Source: Microtetraspora malaysiensis (lineage in GTDB: Bacteria; Actinomycetota; Actinomycetes; Streptosporangiales; Streptosporangiaceae). From it: a DNA stretch of 64,000 nt. The notes below the pieces were generated by a model. That model was given only the letters and a program-made list of their open reading frames with translations, searched no databases and was not told the origin of the DNA. Every line of letters starts with the position of its first letter. The first letter of the stretch is position 1. Positions 27,510 to 36,468 of the stretch are shown here, one piece after another. The translations under genes were made by a program, and so were the position numbers. Location: contig NZ_BBYJ01000007.1 of the NCBI RefSeq assembly GCF_001528665.1, forward strand, positions 145,953-209,952, in the 5' to 3' direction.

Positions 27510-28685
27510 ATGAGGGTATGTGTCGGCACGATCGTCCACCACCCCGAGGACGCCCGGATCGCGCACCGCCAGATCCGGGCCCTGCTCGACGCGGGGCACC
27601 AGGTCACCTACGTCGCCCCGTTCACCCACTGCAACGTGACGCCGCCGCCGGAGATCCGCGCCATCGACGTCCCCCGGGCCGTCGGCCCGCGGCGCCTCAA
27701 AGCGCTCCGGGCGGCGCGGGCCGCGCTGGCGAAGGGCTGCCGGGACGCCGACCTGCTCCTGGTCCACGACGTCGACCTCCTGCTCGCGCTGCCCCGCCGC
27801 AGGCCGGTGACCGTCTGGGACGTCCACGAGGACACGCGCGGGGTGCTGGAGGGCGAGGCGTACCTGCCCGGGCCGATGCGCCCGGTGCTGCCCCGGCTGA
27901 TCGGCGCGCTGGAGCGGCGGGCGGAGCGCCGCCTGCACCTCATCCTCGCCGACGAGTCGCTGCGCGCCCGCTTCCCTGGCGGCCACCCGGTGGTGCCCGA
28001 CCACACCGACGTCCCCGCCGTCGTGCCCGCCACCGGTGACGACCGGATCGTCTACCTCGGTCGCGTCTCGCGGGCCCGCGGCGCCGCCGAGATGATCGAG
28101 CTGGCCCGCCGCCTGCGGCCGTACGGGATCCGGCTCGACGTGATCGGGCAGGCCGACGCCGGCGTGCGGCCGCTGCTGCGGGACGCCCAGCGAGAGGGCC
28201 TGCTCGACTGGTTCGGGCACGTGCCGAACGCGCACGCGCTGCGGATGGCCGAGGGAGCGCTGGCGGGGCTGTCCCTGACGCACGACGTGCCCGGCTTCCG
28301 CGACGCCATGCCGGCGCGGGTCATCGAGTACATGGCGCGCGGCCTCCCTGTGATCACCACGCCCCTGCCGGGCGCGGCCTCGCTGGTCACCGGGACCGGC
28401 TGCGGCCTCCTGGTCCCGTTCCCGGGCGTGGGCCCCGGCCTCCCGGCCGAGGGCGCCGCGGGCCGCGATCCCGGGAACACCGTGGAGGCGGCCGTGCGGG
28501 CCGTCCTCACCCTCCGGGACGATCCCGGGACGCGCGCCGCGATGGGCGCCCGGGGACACGCGGAGGCGCTGCGCCGGTTCCACTGGCCGGTACGCGCCCC
28601 CGAGTTCGTGGCCCAGCTCGAACGCTGGGCGCGGGCTCCGCACCCCGCCGCCGCCCGCCCCAGCGGGCACGCCCTCACCGCCTGA
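27510..28685 (+). CDS. GT4-like glycosyltransferase
   Basis: About 391 residues. N-terminal MRVCVGTIVHHPEDARIAHRQIRALLDAGHQVTYV, donor half IVYLGRVSRARGAAEMIELARRL, WFGHVPNAHALRMAEGALAGLSL and MPARVIEYMARGLPVITTPLPGA match GT-B retaining enzymes. The E-x7-E pair of GT4 is not sharply preserved, so the subfamily is uncertain. ATG 27510 places the start right at the first strand; a longer start at 27489 adds only seven residues. It lies 60 bp after the acyltransferase, probably the same transcript. Confidence 0.82.
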   Translation: MRVCVGTIVHHPEDARIAHRQIRALLDAGHQVTYVAPFTHCNVTPPPEIRAIDVPRAVGPRRLKALRAARAALAKGCRDADLLLVHDVDLLLALPRRRPVTVWDVHEDTRGVLEGEAYLPGPMRPVLPRLIGALERRAERRLHLILADESLRARFPGGHPVVPDHTDVPAVVPATGDDRIVYLGRVSRARGAAEMIELARRLRPYGIRLDVIGQADAGVRPLLRDAQREGLLDWFGHVPNAHALRMAEGALAGLSLTHDVPGFRDAMPARVIEYMARGLPVITTPLPGAASLVTGTGCGLLVPFPGVGPGLPAEGAAGRDPGNTVEAAVRAVLTLRDDPGTRAAMGARGHAEALRRFHWPVRAPEFVAQLERWARAPHPAAARPSGHALTA

Positions 28686-28779
28686 CCGGAAGCCCGGGCC
28701 GGCCGTACGGGACGGCCGATGAGGCCCGAGCGCACGAACGGCTACCGTCCGGGCCCCCGGGCTTGTTCTACTTGAATAC

Positions 28780-29514
28780 GTGAGCAGCCATCTCATCCAG
28801 GGACGCCGGATCGACATGCCGGTACGGATCAGGGACGCGTCGGTGGGCGCGGCCACCTACCTCGTGCGAGCCGACGCCGCCCGTGCCGTGATCGCGTACT
28901 CCGGGCTGGACGTGACCGAGGTGCTGCCCGGCAAGGCCGCCTGCACGCTGGTGTTCGTGCGGTACCGCGACGGCGATCTGGACGCCTACCACGAGTTCGG
29001 CATGGCGTTCCTGATCCGGCCTCCCGGCTCGGGCCGCCCGCCGGGACGGGGGCCGCTGGCGGGGCTGAAGGACGTCCGCGCGGCCGGCTCCGGCGCCTTC
29101 GTCCACTGGCTGCCGGTCGACCAGGGGTTCACGCTGGAGGCGGGCCGCCGCATCTGGGGCTTTCCGAAGGAGCGGGCCGACATCGACCTGCGGCTGGCCA
29201 CGCCGTACAAGCGGTGCGTGCTGCGCAGGGACGGGCGGCTGGTGCTCGACCTGCTGATCCGCCCCGGCCTCCCGCTCCCGCCGGGCGGGCTGGCCGGGGT
29301 GGACGCCTACTCCCACCTGGACGGGGTCACCCGGCGGATCCCCTGGAGGGCACGCGCGAGCGGGGTGCGGGCGCGGCCCGGCGGCGCGCTGATCAGGCTG
29401 GGAAACCACCCGATCGCCAAGGAGCTGAGCGAGCTCGGCCTGCCGGGCAGGGCTCTGATGACGGCGACCGCCGATCACGTGACGATGTCCTTCGAGGACG
29501 CCGTCGCCGTGTGA
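28780..29514 (+). CDS. Acetoacetate decarboxylase-family protein
   Basis: 244 residues. The RRIWGFPKERADIDL segment around residue 130 matches the ADC fold, with the Lys of GFPKE at the Schiff-base position. The N-terminal half (AKAACTLVFVRYRDGDLDAYHEFG) also fits ADC-like proteins of actinomycetes, which are not proven decarboxylases. Small-molecule enzyme of unknown substrate. It sits between the glycan genes and a two-component system and has no clear functional link to either. Confidence 0.8.
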   Translation: MSSHLIQGRRIDMPVRIRDASVGAATYLVRADAARAVIAYSGLDVTEVLPGKAACTLVFVRYRDGDLDAYHEFGMAFLIRPPGSGRPPGRGPLAGLKDVRAAGSGAFVHWLPVDQGFTLEAGRRIWGFPKERADIDLRLATPYKRCVLRRDGRLVLDLLIRPGLPLPPGGLAGVDAYSHLDGVTRRIPWRARASGVRARPGGALIRLGNHPIAKELSELGLPGRALMTATADHVTMSFEDAVAV

Positions 29515-29553
29515 CCGGCCGCGCCGCCGTTCGGTGCACGGCCCGCCGCGGCG

Positions 29554-30255
29554 TCATCGGCGGGCGGCCAGAACGCGCGTACCGGCGACGGCCAGGCCGA
29601 CTCCCTCCAGGCACGCGCCCGCGACCTCGAACCATTCGCTGCCGACGACGAGCCCGGCCACGTGCAGCACGGGCCAGGCGATCACCGCGGCTCCGGCCCA
29701 GACCGGGACCACGCGGCCGCGGAGGAAGGCCACCCCGAGCAGCAGCGTCCCGACCAGGTTGCCGAGCACGAAGAGAAGGAACACCCACAGAGTGGACGGG
29801 TCGCTCTGCGAGCCGTCGATGACGGCCGCGTAATCCGCGGCGTTCCCCGGATGCTCGACCATGGCGAGCGTGACGTTCCCGGCGAAGGCGATCCCGAAGT
29901 AGCAGATGTACCCGGCGCCCATGAGCAGCGCGCCGACCGAGCCGAGTTTCCGGCCCCGGCCCACGAGGAGCCGCCGGGCGCCGACGACCGCCGGGACCAT
30001 GAGCAGGCACCCCAGCAGCGCGGCCACGGTGCTGAGACGGATCAGGCCGGGGTGGGCCTCCGCCAGGGCGAGCGCCTCCGCGCCGGTGCTGTCGCCTCCC
30101 CCGGCGCGGGTGGCCCACGCGTACGCGCCGTTGGAGACGGCCAGCGCCCACGGCGCGATGAACATGGCCAGGACGGGCGCGATGCCGGGCCGCGGCGGGT
30201 CCGCCGCCGGCGACGTGCCGGAGGTCTGCTCGGACGGGGGCAGGGACGTTTCCAT
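29554..30255 (-). CDS. Conserved six-helix membrane protein
   Basis: 233 residues with about six hydrophobic helices after a 20-residue polar N-terminus, resembling DUF4386-type proteins (GVAFLRGRVVPVWAGAAVI). No catalytic motif. It forms a pair with the 116-residue membrane gene just upstream (20-bp gap, same direction) and is divergent from the sensor kinase. This arrangement is typical of a two-component system controlling a membrane target. Function unknown. Confidence 0.65.
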   Translation of the reverse strand: METSLPPSEQTSGTSPAADPPRPGIAPVLAMFIAPWALAVSNGAYAWATRAGGGDSTGAEALALAEAHPGLIRLSTVAALLGCLLMVPAVVGARRLLVGRGRKLGSVGALLMGAGYICYFGIAFAGNVTLAMVEHPGNAADYAAVIDGSQSDPSTLWVFLLFVLGNLVGTLLLGVAFLRGRVVPVWAGAAVIAWPVLHVAGLVVGSEWFEVAGACLEGVGLAVAGTRVLAARR

Positions 30256-30274
30256 GATTCTCCTTGAGACGTGA

Positions 30275-30625
30275 TCAGGCGCGGGCGCGCAGCGCCGGGG
30301 CGACCAACGCGACGCCGGCGAGGGTCAGGACGACGCCGAGCGCGGCGAGGCCGCGTGCGGGCCCCGGCACGCCGTCGGCGAAGAACGCGGGCACGGCGCT
30401 GAGCCCGGACAGGAGCCTGGTGACGATCACGAGCGCCGCGCCGGCCCGGCCGCCGCGCCAGGCGAGCACGACCCCGGCCAGCGTGAGCAGCCCGAGGACG
30501 GCGCCCACGACGGCCACCGCGAACGGCGGGTGCTCGCCGTCGCCGAACGGCATCGTCACGACGTCGACGAGACCGAGCAGACCGGACAGGATCAGCCCGG
30601 CGACGAGAGTTCGGGAGCGGTTCAC
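30275..30625 (-). CDS. Small four-helix membrane protein
   Basis: 116 residues, four hydrophobic helices, starting at GTG after AAGGAGG at good spacing. No known motif. First gene of the pair transcribed away from the histidine kinase; the 166-bp gap (30626-30791) must carry both promoters. Likely a target or partner of the kinase/regulator pair. Confidence 0.65.
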   Translation of the reverse strand: MNRSRTLVAGLILSGLLGLVDVVTMPFGDGEHPPFAVAVVGAVLGLLTLAGVVLAWRGGRAGAALVIVTRLLSGLSAVPAFFADGVPGPARGLAALGVVLTLAGVALVAPALRARA

Positions 30626-30791
30626 GCGGCCCTCCTTGAGTGAACGGATCTCTCCATGGCCGCAGTGTCCGCGCGTCGCGCCGGCGCGCGGATCAGTGCC
30701 GCCCCGGGACCTCGCCACGTGCCGGCCCGGGTTCCGATCTCCGTGCTGCCACGTATTCACGAGCCCCGTCCGCCGGGCCTACCGTTGGCAC

Positions 30792-32774
30792 GTGCCGTCT
30801 CTCCGCGCCCTCGCGTACGCCGCCGCGGTCGGCGTGTGCGGGCTCGCGGGCGCCGGGGCGGTGCTGGCCGGGATCGCCGACAGTGGGGACGCCGTCGCCG
30901 CGTTCCTGATCGGCGCGGCGTTCACGCTGCCCTCCGTCGTGCTCGGCGTGGTGGTCGCGGTGCGGCGGCCGGACAGCGCGGTCGGCCTGCTGCTCGTGCT
31001 CGTCGGCGCGACCGCGATGCGGATCGGGGTCGGCGAGCTGTACTCGCTGGCGGTTGCCCGGCGGCCGGGCCTGCCGCTCACCGAGCTGTACGCGGCCGTG
31101 TCCACCAGCGACTGGATGTTCCTGTACGTCCCGGCCGCGCTGCTCATGCTCGTCTTCCCCGACGGCCGTCTGACCGGGCCGCGCCGCCGCTGGACCGCCG
31201 CCGGGCTGCTCGCCGTCGCGACGCTGTTCACGGTGATCGCGGCGTTCAACCCCGATCCGTACCCGCCGCCCTTCCGGCACACGCGGCACCTCCTGCGGGT
31301 GGCGGAGCCGTACCTGTCGCTCCTGAACGCCGTCGGGATCGCGCTGCTGCCGGTCTTCCTCGGGCTGCTGGTCGCGTCCGCGGCCGCGATGGTGCTGCGC
31401 TACCGGCGGGCGACCGACGCGGTGCGGCGGGCGCAGCTCAAATGGCTCGCGCTCGGCGCCTCCGTCCTGCCGCTGACGCTGCTGCTGTGCTGGGCCGGGT
31501 ACCTCTTCACCGGCGGCGCCGACCTGGCCCTGATCGGCCTGGCGGCGACCGCCCTGTCGGTCCCCGCGGCGACCGCGATCGCGGTGCTGCGGCACGACCT
31601 CTACGACGTCGACCGCGCGATCAGCGCCGCCGTCACGTACGGCCTGGTGACCGTGATCCTGCTGGCCTTCTCGACCACTGCCTCGTTCGTGGTGGGCCTC
31701 GGCGCGGGCCGGGCCTCGCCGGTGGCGGCCGCGGCGGCGACGGCGGTGTGCGCGGCCGCGCTGGCCCCGCTGCGCGTACGGCTCCGGCGCTGGGTGGACC
31801 GGCGCTTCTACCCGGCGCGCCAGGCCGCCCTCGCCGCCGTCGAGGACCTGCGCGCCCGTACGCACGCCGGCCAGGCGCAGCCCGAGCATCTGGAGGAGAC
31901 GCTGCGCGGCGCGCTGCGCGACCCGGAGCTGCGGGTCGGCTACCGGCTGCCCGGCGAGACCGGCCTGGTGGACGCGTCCGGCGACCCGCTGCTCCCCGGC
32001 CCGGCCCACGTGGCCCCGGTACGGCTCGGCGGGCACGACATCGGCGCGATCGTCCGCGGCGCGACCGGCAGCCGGGAGCTGCTGCGCGAGGTGGCGTCCG
32101 CGAGCGCCCTGCTCGTCGAGGTGGTACGGCTGCGCATCGAGGTCAGCCGGGCGCTCGACGAGGCCGAGGCCGGCCGCGCCCGGCTGCTGCGCGCGGGCTA
32201 CGAGGAGCGGCGGCGGCTCGAACGCGACCTGCACGACGGCGCCCAGCAGCGCCTGGTCTCCCTCGGCATGGCGATGCGGCTCGCCCAGCGCCACCTCTCC
32301 GACGGCACGGTGGACGTCGACGGCCTGCTGGACCGGTGGGTCGCCGAGCTGGCCGCGGCCGTGCGCGAGCTGCGGCAGATCGCGCACGGCCTGCGCCCGA
32401 GCAGCCTGGACGACGGGCTCGGCGCCGCGCTCTCCCTGCTCGCCGGGACGGCGCCGGTGCCCGTGACGCTCGACGTCGCCGACGGCGACCTGCCCGACGA
32501 CGTCGCCACGACGGCGTACTACGTCGCGAGCGAGGCCATGACGAACGCGGTCAAGCACGCCGCGCCCGCCGCGATCGGCGTCCAGGTCAGCCGCGCGGGC
32601 GACCGGGTGACCGTACGGATCAGCGACGACGGCCCGGGCGGGGCCGTGATCCGCCCCGGCGCGGGGCTGGCGGGACTGACCGACCGTGTCACGGCGGCCG
32701 GGGGGACGCTCCGGCTGTCCAGCCCGGCCGGCGGCGGAACCCGGGTGGAGGCGGTGCTGCCATGCGCGTGGTGA
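30792..32774 (+). CDS. Membrane sensor histidine kinase (NarL-system, HisKA_3)
   Basis: About 660 residues. Some eight hydrophobic segments in residues 1-~300, then a linker, then the HisKA_3 motif RRRLERDLHDGAQQRLVSLG with the phospho-acceptor His at about residue 481. The HATPase_c domain follows (SEAMTNAVKHA, ISDDGPGG, GLAGLTDRVTAAGG). It phosphorylates the response regulator next to it. The regulator's ATG lies inside the last codons (12-bp overlap). GTG 30792 begins the first helix; a much longer upstream reading has no support. Signal unknown. Confidence 0.92.
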   Translation: MPSLRALAYAAAVGVCGLAGAGAVLAGIADSGDAVAAFLIGAAFTLPSVVLGVVVAVRRPDSAVGLLLVLVGATAMRIGVGELYSLAVARRPGLPLTELYAAVSTSDWMFLYVPAALLMLVFPDGRLTGPRRRWTAAGLLAVATLFTVIAAFNPDPYPPPFRHTRHLLRVAEPYLSLLNAVGIALLPVFLGLLVASAAAMVLRYRRATDAVRRAQLKWLALGASVLPLTLLLCWAGYLFTGGADLALIGLAATALSVPAATAIAVLRHDLYDVDRAISAAVTYGLVTVILLAFSTTASFVVGLGAGRASPVAAAAATAVCAAALAPLRVRLRRWVDRRFYPARQAALAAVEDLRARTHAGQAQPEHLEETLRGALRDPELRVGYRLPGETGLVDASGDPLLPGPAHVAPVRLGGHDIGAIVRGATGSRELLREVASASALLVEVVRLRIEVSRALDEAEAGRARLLRAGYEERRRLERDLHDGAQQRLVSLGMAMRLAQRHLSDGTVDVDGLLDRWVAELAAAVRELRQIAHGLRPSSLDDGLGAALSLLAGTAPVPVTLDVADGDLPDDVATTAYYVASEAMTNAVKHAAPAAIGVQVSRAGDRVTVRISDDGPGGAVIRPGAGLAGLTDRVTAAGGTLRLSSPAGGGTRVEAVLPCAW

Positions 32775-33403
32775 TCGGTGAGGACTCGGCGCTGTTCCGC
32801 GAGGGGCTGGCCCGTCTGCTCGCGGACGCGGGGTACGACGTCGTGGCCAAGGCCCAGGACGCCCCTGGCCTGGTCGCCGCCGTCGACGCCACGGCCCCGG
32901 ACCTGGCGATCATCGACATCCGGATGCCGCCCGATCTCACCGACGACGGCGCACGGGCGGCGCGGCGGATCCGCGCCGCCCATCCGGAGCTGGGGATCGT
33001 CCTGCTCTCGCAGCACGTGGAGTCCCGGCACTCGGTCGAGCTGGTGTCCGGCGGGCGGTTCGGCTACCTGCTCAAGGACCGGGTCCTCGACGTCGACGAC
33101 TTCCTCGACGCGCTCCGGCGGGTGGCGGCCGGCGGCTCCGCCCTCGATCCCGAGGTCGTCTCCCGCCTCATCGGCGCGCACCGGGCGAGCGACCCCCTGC
33201 GCTCGCTGACCGCCCGGGAGCGCGAGGTGCTGGCCCTGATGGCCGAGGGTCGCACGAACGTCGGGATCGCCCGGCGGCTCTGGCTCACCGACCGTACGGT
33301 CGAGACCCACGTCAGCTCGATCCTCACCAAGCTCGGCCTGTCCGGATCCGACGAGGACCATCGCCGTGTGCTCGCGGTCCTCGTCTATCTCAACCGGCCG
33401 TGA
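32762..33403 (+). CDS. LuxR/NarL-type response regulator
   Basis: 213 residues. The receiver domain has GEDSALFREGL, IIDIRMPP with the phosphorylated Asp at residue 52, and a Lys in LLKDRV. The C-terminal LuxR HTH is SLTAREREVLALMAEGRTNVGIARRLWL then DRTVETHVSSILTKLGL. It is encoded directly with the kinase, overlapping its 3' end, so they form one system. The divergent membrane genes at 29.5-30.6 kb are the obvious candidate targets. Confidence 0.94.
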   Translation: MRVVIGEDSALFREGLARLLADAGYDVVAKAQDAPGLVAAVDATAPDLAIIDIRMPPDLTDDGARAARRIRAAHPELGIVLLSQHVESRHSVELVSGGRFGYLLKDRVLDVDDFLDALRRVAAGGSALDPEVVSRLIGAHRASDPLRSLTAREREVLALMAEGRTNVGIARRLWLTDRTVETHVSSILTKLGLSGSDEDHRRVLAVLVYLNRP

Positions 33404-33436
33404 GGAGCCGGGTTCAGGCGATCGCGTCCAGTGCGC

Positions 33437-34318
33437 TCAGACGATCGGCGGGCGGCCGAGGCGGAGCATCCGCCACGCCGTGCGCCAGGCCATCGGCCGG
33501 CGCTCGCCGGCGGGCTCGCGCAACCCCTCGCGGAAGCCCTGGAACCATGCTTTGAGCGCCGCTCCCGACCGCTCCCGCAGCAGGGTGAGGACGATCCAGT
33601 TGCCCAGGTACAGCACGGCCAGCGACCAGGGCAGGTTCCTGCGTGCCAGCCACACCCGGTTGCGGGCGTTCAGCCGGTAGAAGTCGGCGTGCCGGCTCGG
33701 GAGCACCAGCGGGTGGTACATGACGGTCTGCGCGTCGTACTCGATCCGGTAGCCCTCGCCCAGCAGCCGCCAGGCCAGGTCGGTCTCCTCGTGGGCGTAG
33801 AAGAAGCGCTCCGGCAGCCCGCCGACCTGGAGGTAGGCCGAGCGCCTGATCGCGCAGGCGCCGCCGAGGAACGTGGTCACCGGCGAGGAGCGCTCGGGGT
33901 CGCCGGCGCGGAGCCGGGGGACGTGCCGCCGCTGCACCGAGCCGCCGTCGGGGTCCATCACGCGGAAGGAGATCACCGCGAGGTCGGGCTCGGAGGCGAA
34001 GCGCTCGCGGACGTGCGCGACCAGCTTGCCGTCGGCGTACCATCCGTCGTCGTCGAGGAACAGCACGACGTCACCCGAGCACTCCTGGACGCCGCGGTTG
34101 CGGCCCATGGGGATGCCCGCGTTGTGGCCGATCCGCACGGTCTTGATCGTCGCCCCGGAGCCGGGCCGCGGCCGGGCCGCGATCTCCGGCACGTCCGCGC
34201 CGTTTCCGACGATCACCACTTCGACGTCGCCGTCGGTCTGCGTGAGGGCGGACTCGACCGCCCGGTTCAGCTCGGCGACCCTGTTCCCCATGGTGAGGAT
34301 GACGCACGAAATCTTCAC
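33437..34318 (-). CDS. GT2-family glycosyltransferase
   Basis: About 293 residues. CVILTMGNRVAELNRAVESAL, VVIVGNGADVPE and VVLFLDDDGWYADGK give the GT-A nucleotide and DxD sites; FFYAHEETDLAWRLLGEGY is the acceptor ED motif of GT2. GTG 34318 sits at the first strand; the reading to 34351 has no better site. It is the terminal gene of the minus-strand polyol-phosphate group (after CDP-alcohol transferase) and may glycosylate that polymer. Acceptor unknown. Confidence 0.88.
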   Translation of the reverse strand: MKISCVILTMGNRVAELNRAVESALTQTDGDVEVVIVGNGADVPEIAARPRPGSGATIKTVRIGHNAGIPMGRNRGVQECSGDVVLFLDDDGWYADGKLVAHVRERFASEPDLAVISFRVMDPDGGSVQRRHVPRLRAGDPERSSPVTTFLGGACAIRRSAYLQVGGLPERFFYAHEETDLAWRLLGEGYRIEYDAQTVMYHPLVLPSRHADFYRLNARNRVWLARRNLPWSLAVLYLGNWIVLTLLRERSGAALKAWFQGFREGLREPAGERRPMAWRTAWRMLRLGRPPIV

Positions 34319-34520
34319 CGCGTCATCGCCTCGACGCGTGGCAGCGAGCACACGATTTCATGATCACCGAGTCTGTACGGCCGAACCATCCCGAACCTGT
34401 CTGGTTTACTGCGCATCAAGGGTATCGGAACTGTGACCGACGCCCCACCAAACACTCGGACGCGGCAGGCGGCCTCCCGGTTCCCCGATCCCCCTTCCGT
34501 AAACGTCGAGAAGTCCGGTG

Positions 34521-35279
34521 TCACGAGAGCCGCCGCGACGCCAGGATGCTGACGAGATGCAGCACGAGCTGGAGGCCCGCGATCACCGCGCAGGCGACGG
34601 TGAGGATCCGCGTGGCCGGGAACCAGAAGTCGAGCAGCGCCGCCACCACCACGATCAGGGACAGCTCGACCGCCTGGATGACGCGGTGGAAGCGCAGCGC
34701 CGCGGCCACCTTCCGCGCCGCGCCGAGCCCGCGCGACTGGAAGTGCCCGGCGGACGCCTCTGTGGCGGCGGTCAGGCCGGAGCGCGCCCGGGCGACGTCG
34801 ACCAGGTCGGTCTCCGCCTTGATCAGGATCGCGCCGAGCGCGGCCGCGACGCCGAGCACGGTGTACCAGTCGGGCAGCACCTGCGACGCACGGAAGCCCA
34901 GACCGATGAGCAGCGCCGCCTCGGCGAGGTAGTGGCCCACCCGGTCGAGGTAGACCCCGGCGATCGAGGTACGGCCGGTCCACCGGGCGAGTTCCCCGTC
35001 CGAGCAGTCGAGCAGCAGGTAGACCTGGATCAACAGCGCGGCGGCGACGGCGGCCCAGAACCCGGGGATCGCGAGCACGACGCCCGCGAGCACACCGCAC
35101 GCGATCATCAGGCCGGTGACCTGGTTCGGCGAGATCGGGGTCTTGGCCAGCACCCAGGTCGCGTAGATGGACAGTTTCCGCATGTACAGCAGGCCGGCCC
35201 AGTGCTCGCCGCTGCGACGGTCCATGGTGGTCTGCGGCTGCGCGACCGCGCGCAGCTCAGCGACCGACGGCGCGGACAT
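34521..35279 (-). CDS. CDP-alcohol phosphatidyltransferase-family protein
   Basis: 252 residues with about six helices. The CDP-alcohol motif reads DCSDGELARWTGRTS, G, then LDRVGH. The first three Asp, Gly and Ala-Arg are in place, but the fourth position, normally the catalytic Asp, is His. It transfers a phospho-alcohol from a CDP donor to an acceptor at the membrane. GGAGGG precedes ATG 35279, which lies inside the 3' end of the G1P dehydrogenase gene (23-bp overlap). Co-translation with that gene suggests the alcohol is glycerol-1-phosphate-derived. Substrate is inference. Confidence 0.84.
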   Translation of the reverse strand: MSAPSVAELRAVAQPQTTMDRRSGEHWAGLLYMRKLSIYATWVLAKTPISPNQVTGLMIACGVLAGVVLAIPGFWAAVAAALLIQVYLLLDCSDGELARWTGRTSIAGVYLDRVGHYLAEAALLIGLGFRASQVLPDWYTVLGVAAALGAILIKAETDLVDVARARSGLTAATEASAGHFQSRGLGAARKVAAALRFHRVIQAVELSLIVVVAALLDFWFPATRILTVACAVIAGLQLVLHLVSILASRRLS

Positions 35280-36315
35280 AGCCCTCCACCCTCGTCTTGA
35301 CCTCGGTCTCCGACAGCCGGAGGTGCTCGAGGATGGTGTATCTGCCGGGCCTGGTCGACGGCGCGAGCATCACCGCGTCGGTGAACTGGTCGACCGTCAG
35401 GCCGAGGTCGCCGGGCGTGACAGGCAGCGCGTGCTGTCTCAGGCAGTCAGTGATCTGATCGAGGCGCCGGCTGTCCTCTCTCAGGAAGAAACAGAACGCC
35501 GCGCCCACTCCGGCGATTTCGCCGTGGTTGGACGTTCCGGGAAAGAGCTGATCCACGGCATGAAGGATCTCATGGTCGCCGCCACTCGAAGGACGGCTCG
35601 ACCCGGCGACGACCATCGCCATCCCGCTGAGGACCAACGACTCGGCGAGGACGGTGAGGAATCCGTCGGACTCGATCGAGTCGGAGCGGCCCACCACCGC
35701 CTCGGCGGCCGTGCGGGCCATGGAGACCGCGACACCGTCGATGGGCTCGCCGCGCTCGGCGTTGCCGAGCTGCCAGTCCTCGATGGCGGACAGGTTGCTC
35801 AGGACGTCGCCCACCCCGGCGCGGACCAGGGCCGACGGCGCGCCGTGGACGAAGTCGAGGTCCACCATGATCGCCAGCGGCATCGGCACGCCGAACGAGG
35901 GCTTGCCCCCGTCGTGGACCAGGGAGGCGACGGGCGAGCAGATGCCGTCGTGCGAGAGGTTGGTGGCGACCGCGACCATCGGGATGCCGGCGAGGGACGC
36001 GGCGTACTTGGTCGCGTCGATGGTCTTGCCGCCGCCGATGCCGATGACCGCCTCGTACGCCCCCTTCCGCAGGTCGGCGCCGAGGGAGACGGCGGCGTCC
36101 ACCGACCCGTCGGCCACCCGGAAGACCTGGGCCTCTCCCAGGGTCGGTGCGATCACCTCCGCGATCTTGTCGCCCTGACTCACTCCGACCGCGACGGCGA
36201 CGCGGCCGGAGGTGGCGACCCGGCTGTCGGACAGCAGCGCACCGAGTTGGGCGATCGCGCCCCGCCGTACCTCCATGATCAGAGGGGCGGGGAGCATCCT
36301 GGCCAGAATCGGCAA
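35257..36315 (-). CDS. Glycerol-1-phosphate dehydrogenase-like (iron-containing ADH superfamily)
   Basis: 352 residues. IGIGGGKTIDATKYAA is the NAD site. The three metal ligands of G1P dehydrogenases (EgsA/AraM) appear in order: Asp in NLSHDGICSP, His in GGDHEILHAVD and His in NHGEIAGVGA. It should reduce dihydroxyacetone phosphate to sn-glycerol-1-phosphate, the archaeal-type stereoisomer. The start is TTG at 36315, chosen because AAGGAG lies six bases before it. It overlaps the CDP-alcohol transferase and follows a nucleotidyltransferase, so it probably supplies a glycerol phosphate for a wall or lipid polymer. Confidence 0.85.
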   Translation of the reverse strand: MPILARMLPAPLIMEVRRGAIAQLGALLSDSRVATSGRVAVAVGVSQGDKIAEVIAPTLGEAQVFRVADGSVDAAVSLGADLRKGAYEAVIGIGGGKTIDATKYAASLAGIPMVAVATNLSHDGICSPVASLVHDGGKPSFGVPMPLAIMVDLDFVHGAPSALVRAGVGDVLSNLSAIEDWQLGNAERGEPIDGVAVSMARTAAEAVVGRSDSIESDGFLTVLAESLVLSGMAMVVAGSSRPSSGGDHEILHAVDQLFPGTSNHGEIAGVGAAFCFFLREDSRRLDQITDCLRQHALPVTPGDLGLTVDQFTDAVMLAPSTRPGRYTILEHLRLSETEVKTRVEGYVRAVGR

Positions 36316-36468
36316 GAGGATCTCCTTAGGCGACGAGAGCTAACGCGCCGCCGGGCGGGATCTGCCCGGCGGAGCGATGTCCAGGGGGGTGCGTCGCGAG
36401 GCGGCGGGTCCACGTCCCCCGCGACATGAAGGAGCGGGGGAGTGACCTGGCGCGCGCCGGGCCGCGGC

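Noticed and set aside
25392-28856. Minus-strand ORF of 1154 aa across the acyltransferase and GT genes
   Set aside because: Spans several genes, Arg/Gly-rich shadow of high-G+C third positions; no motif.
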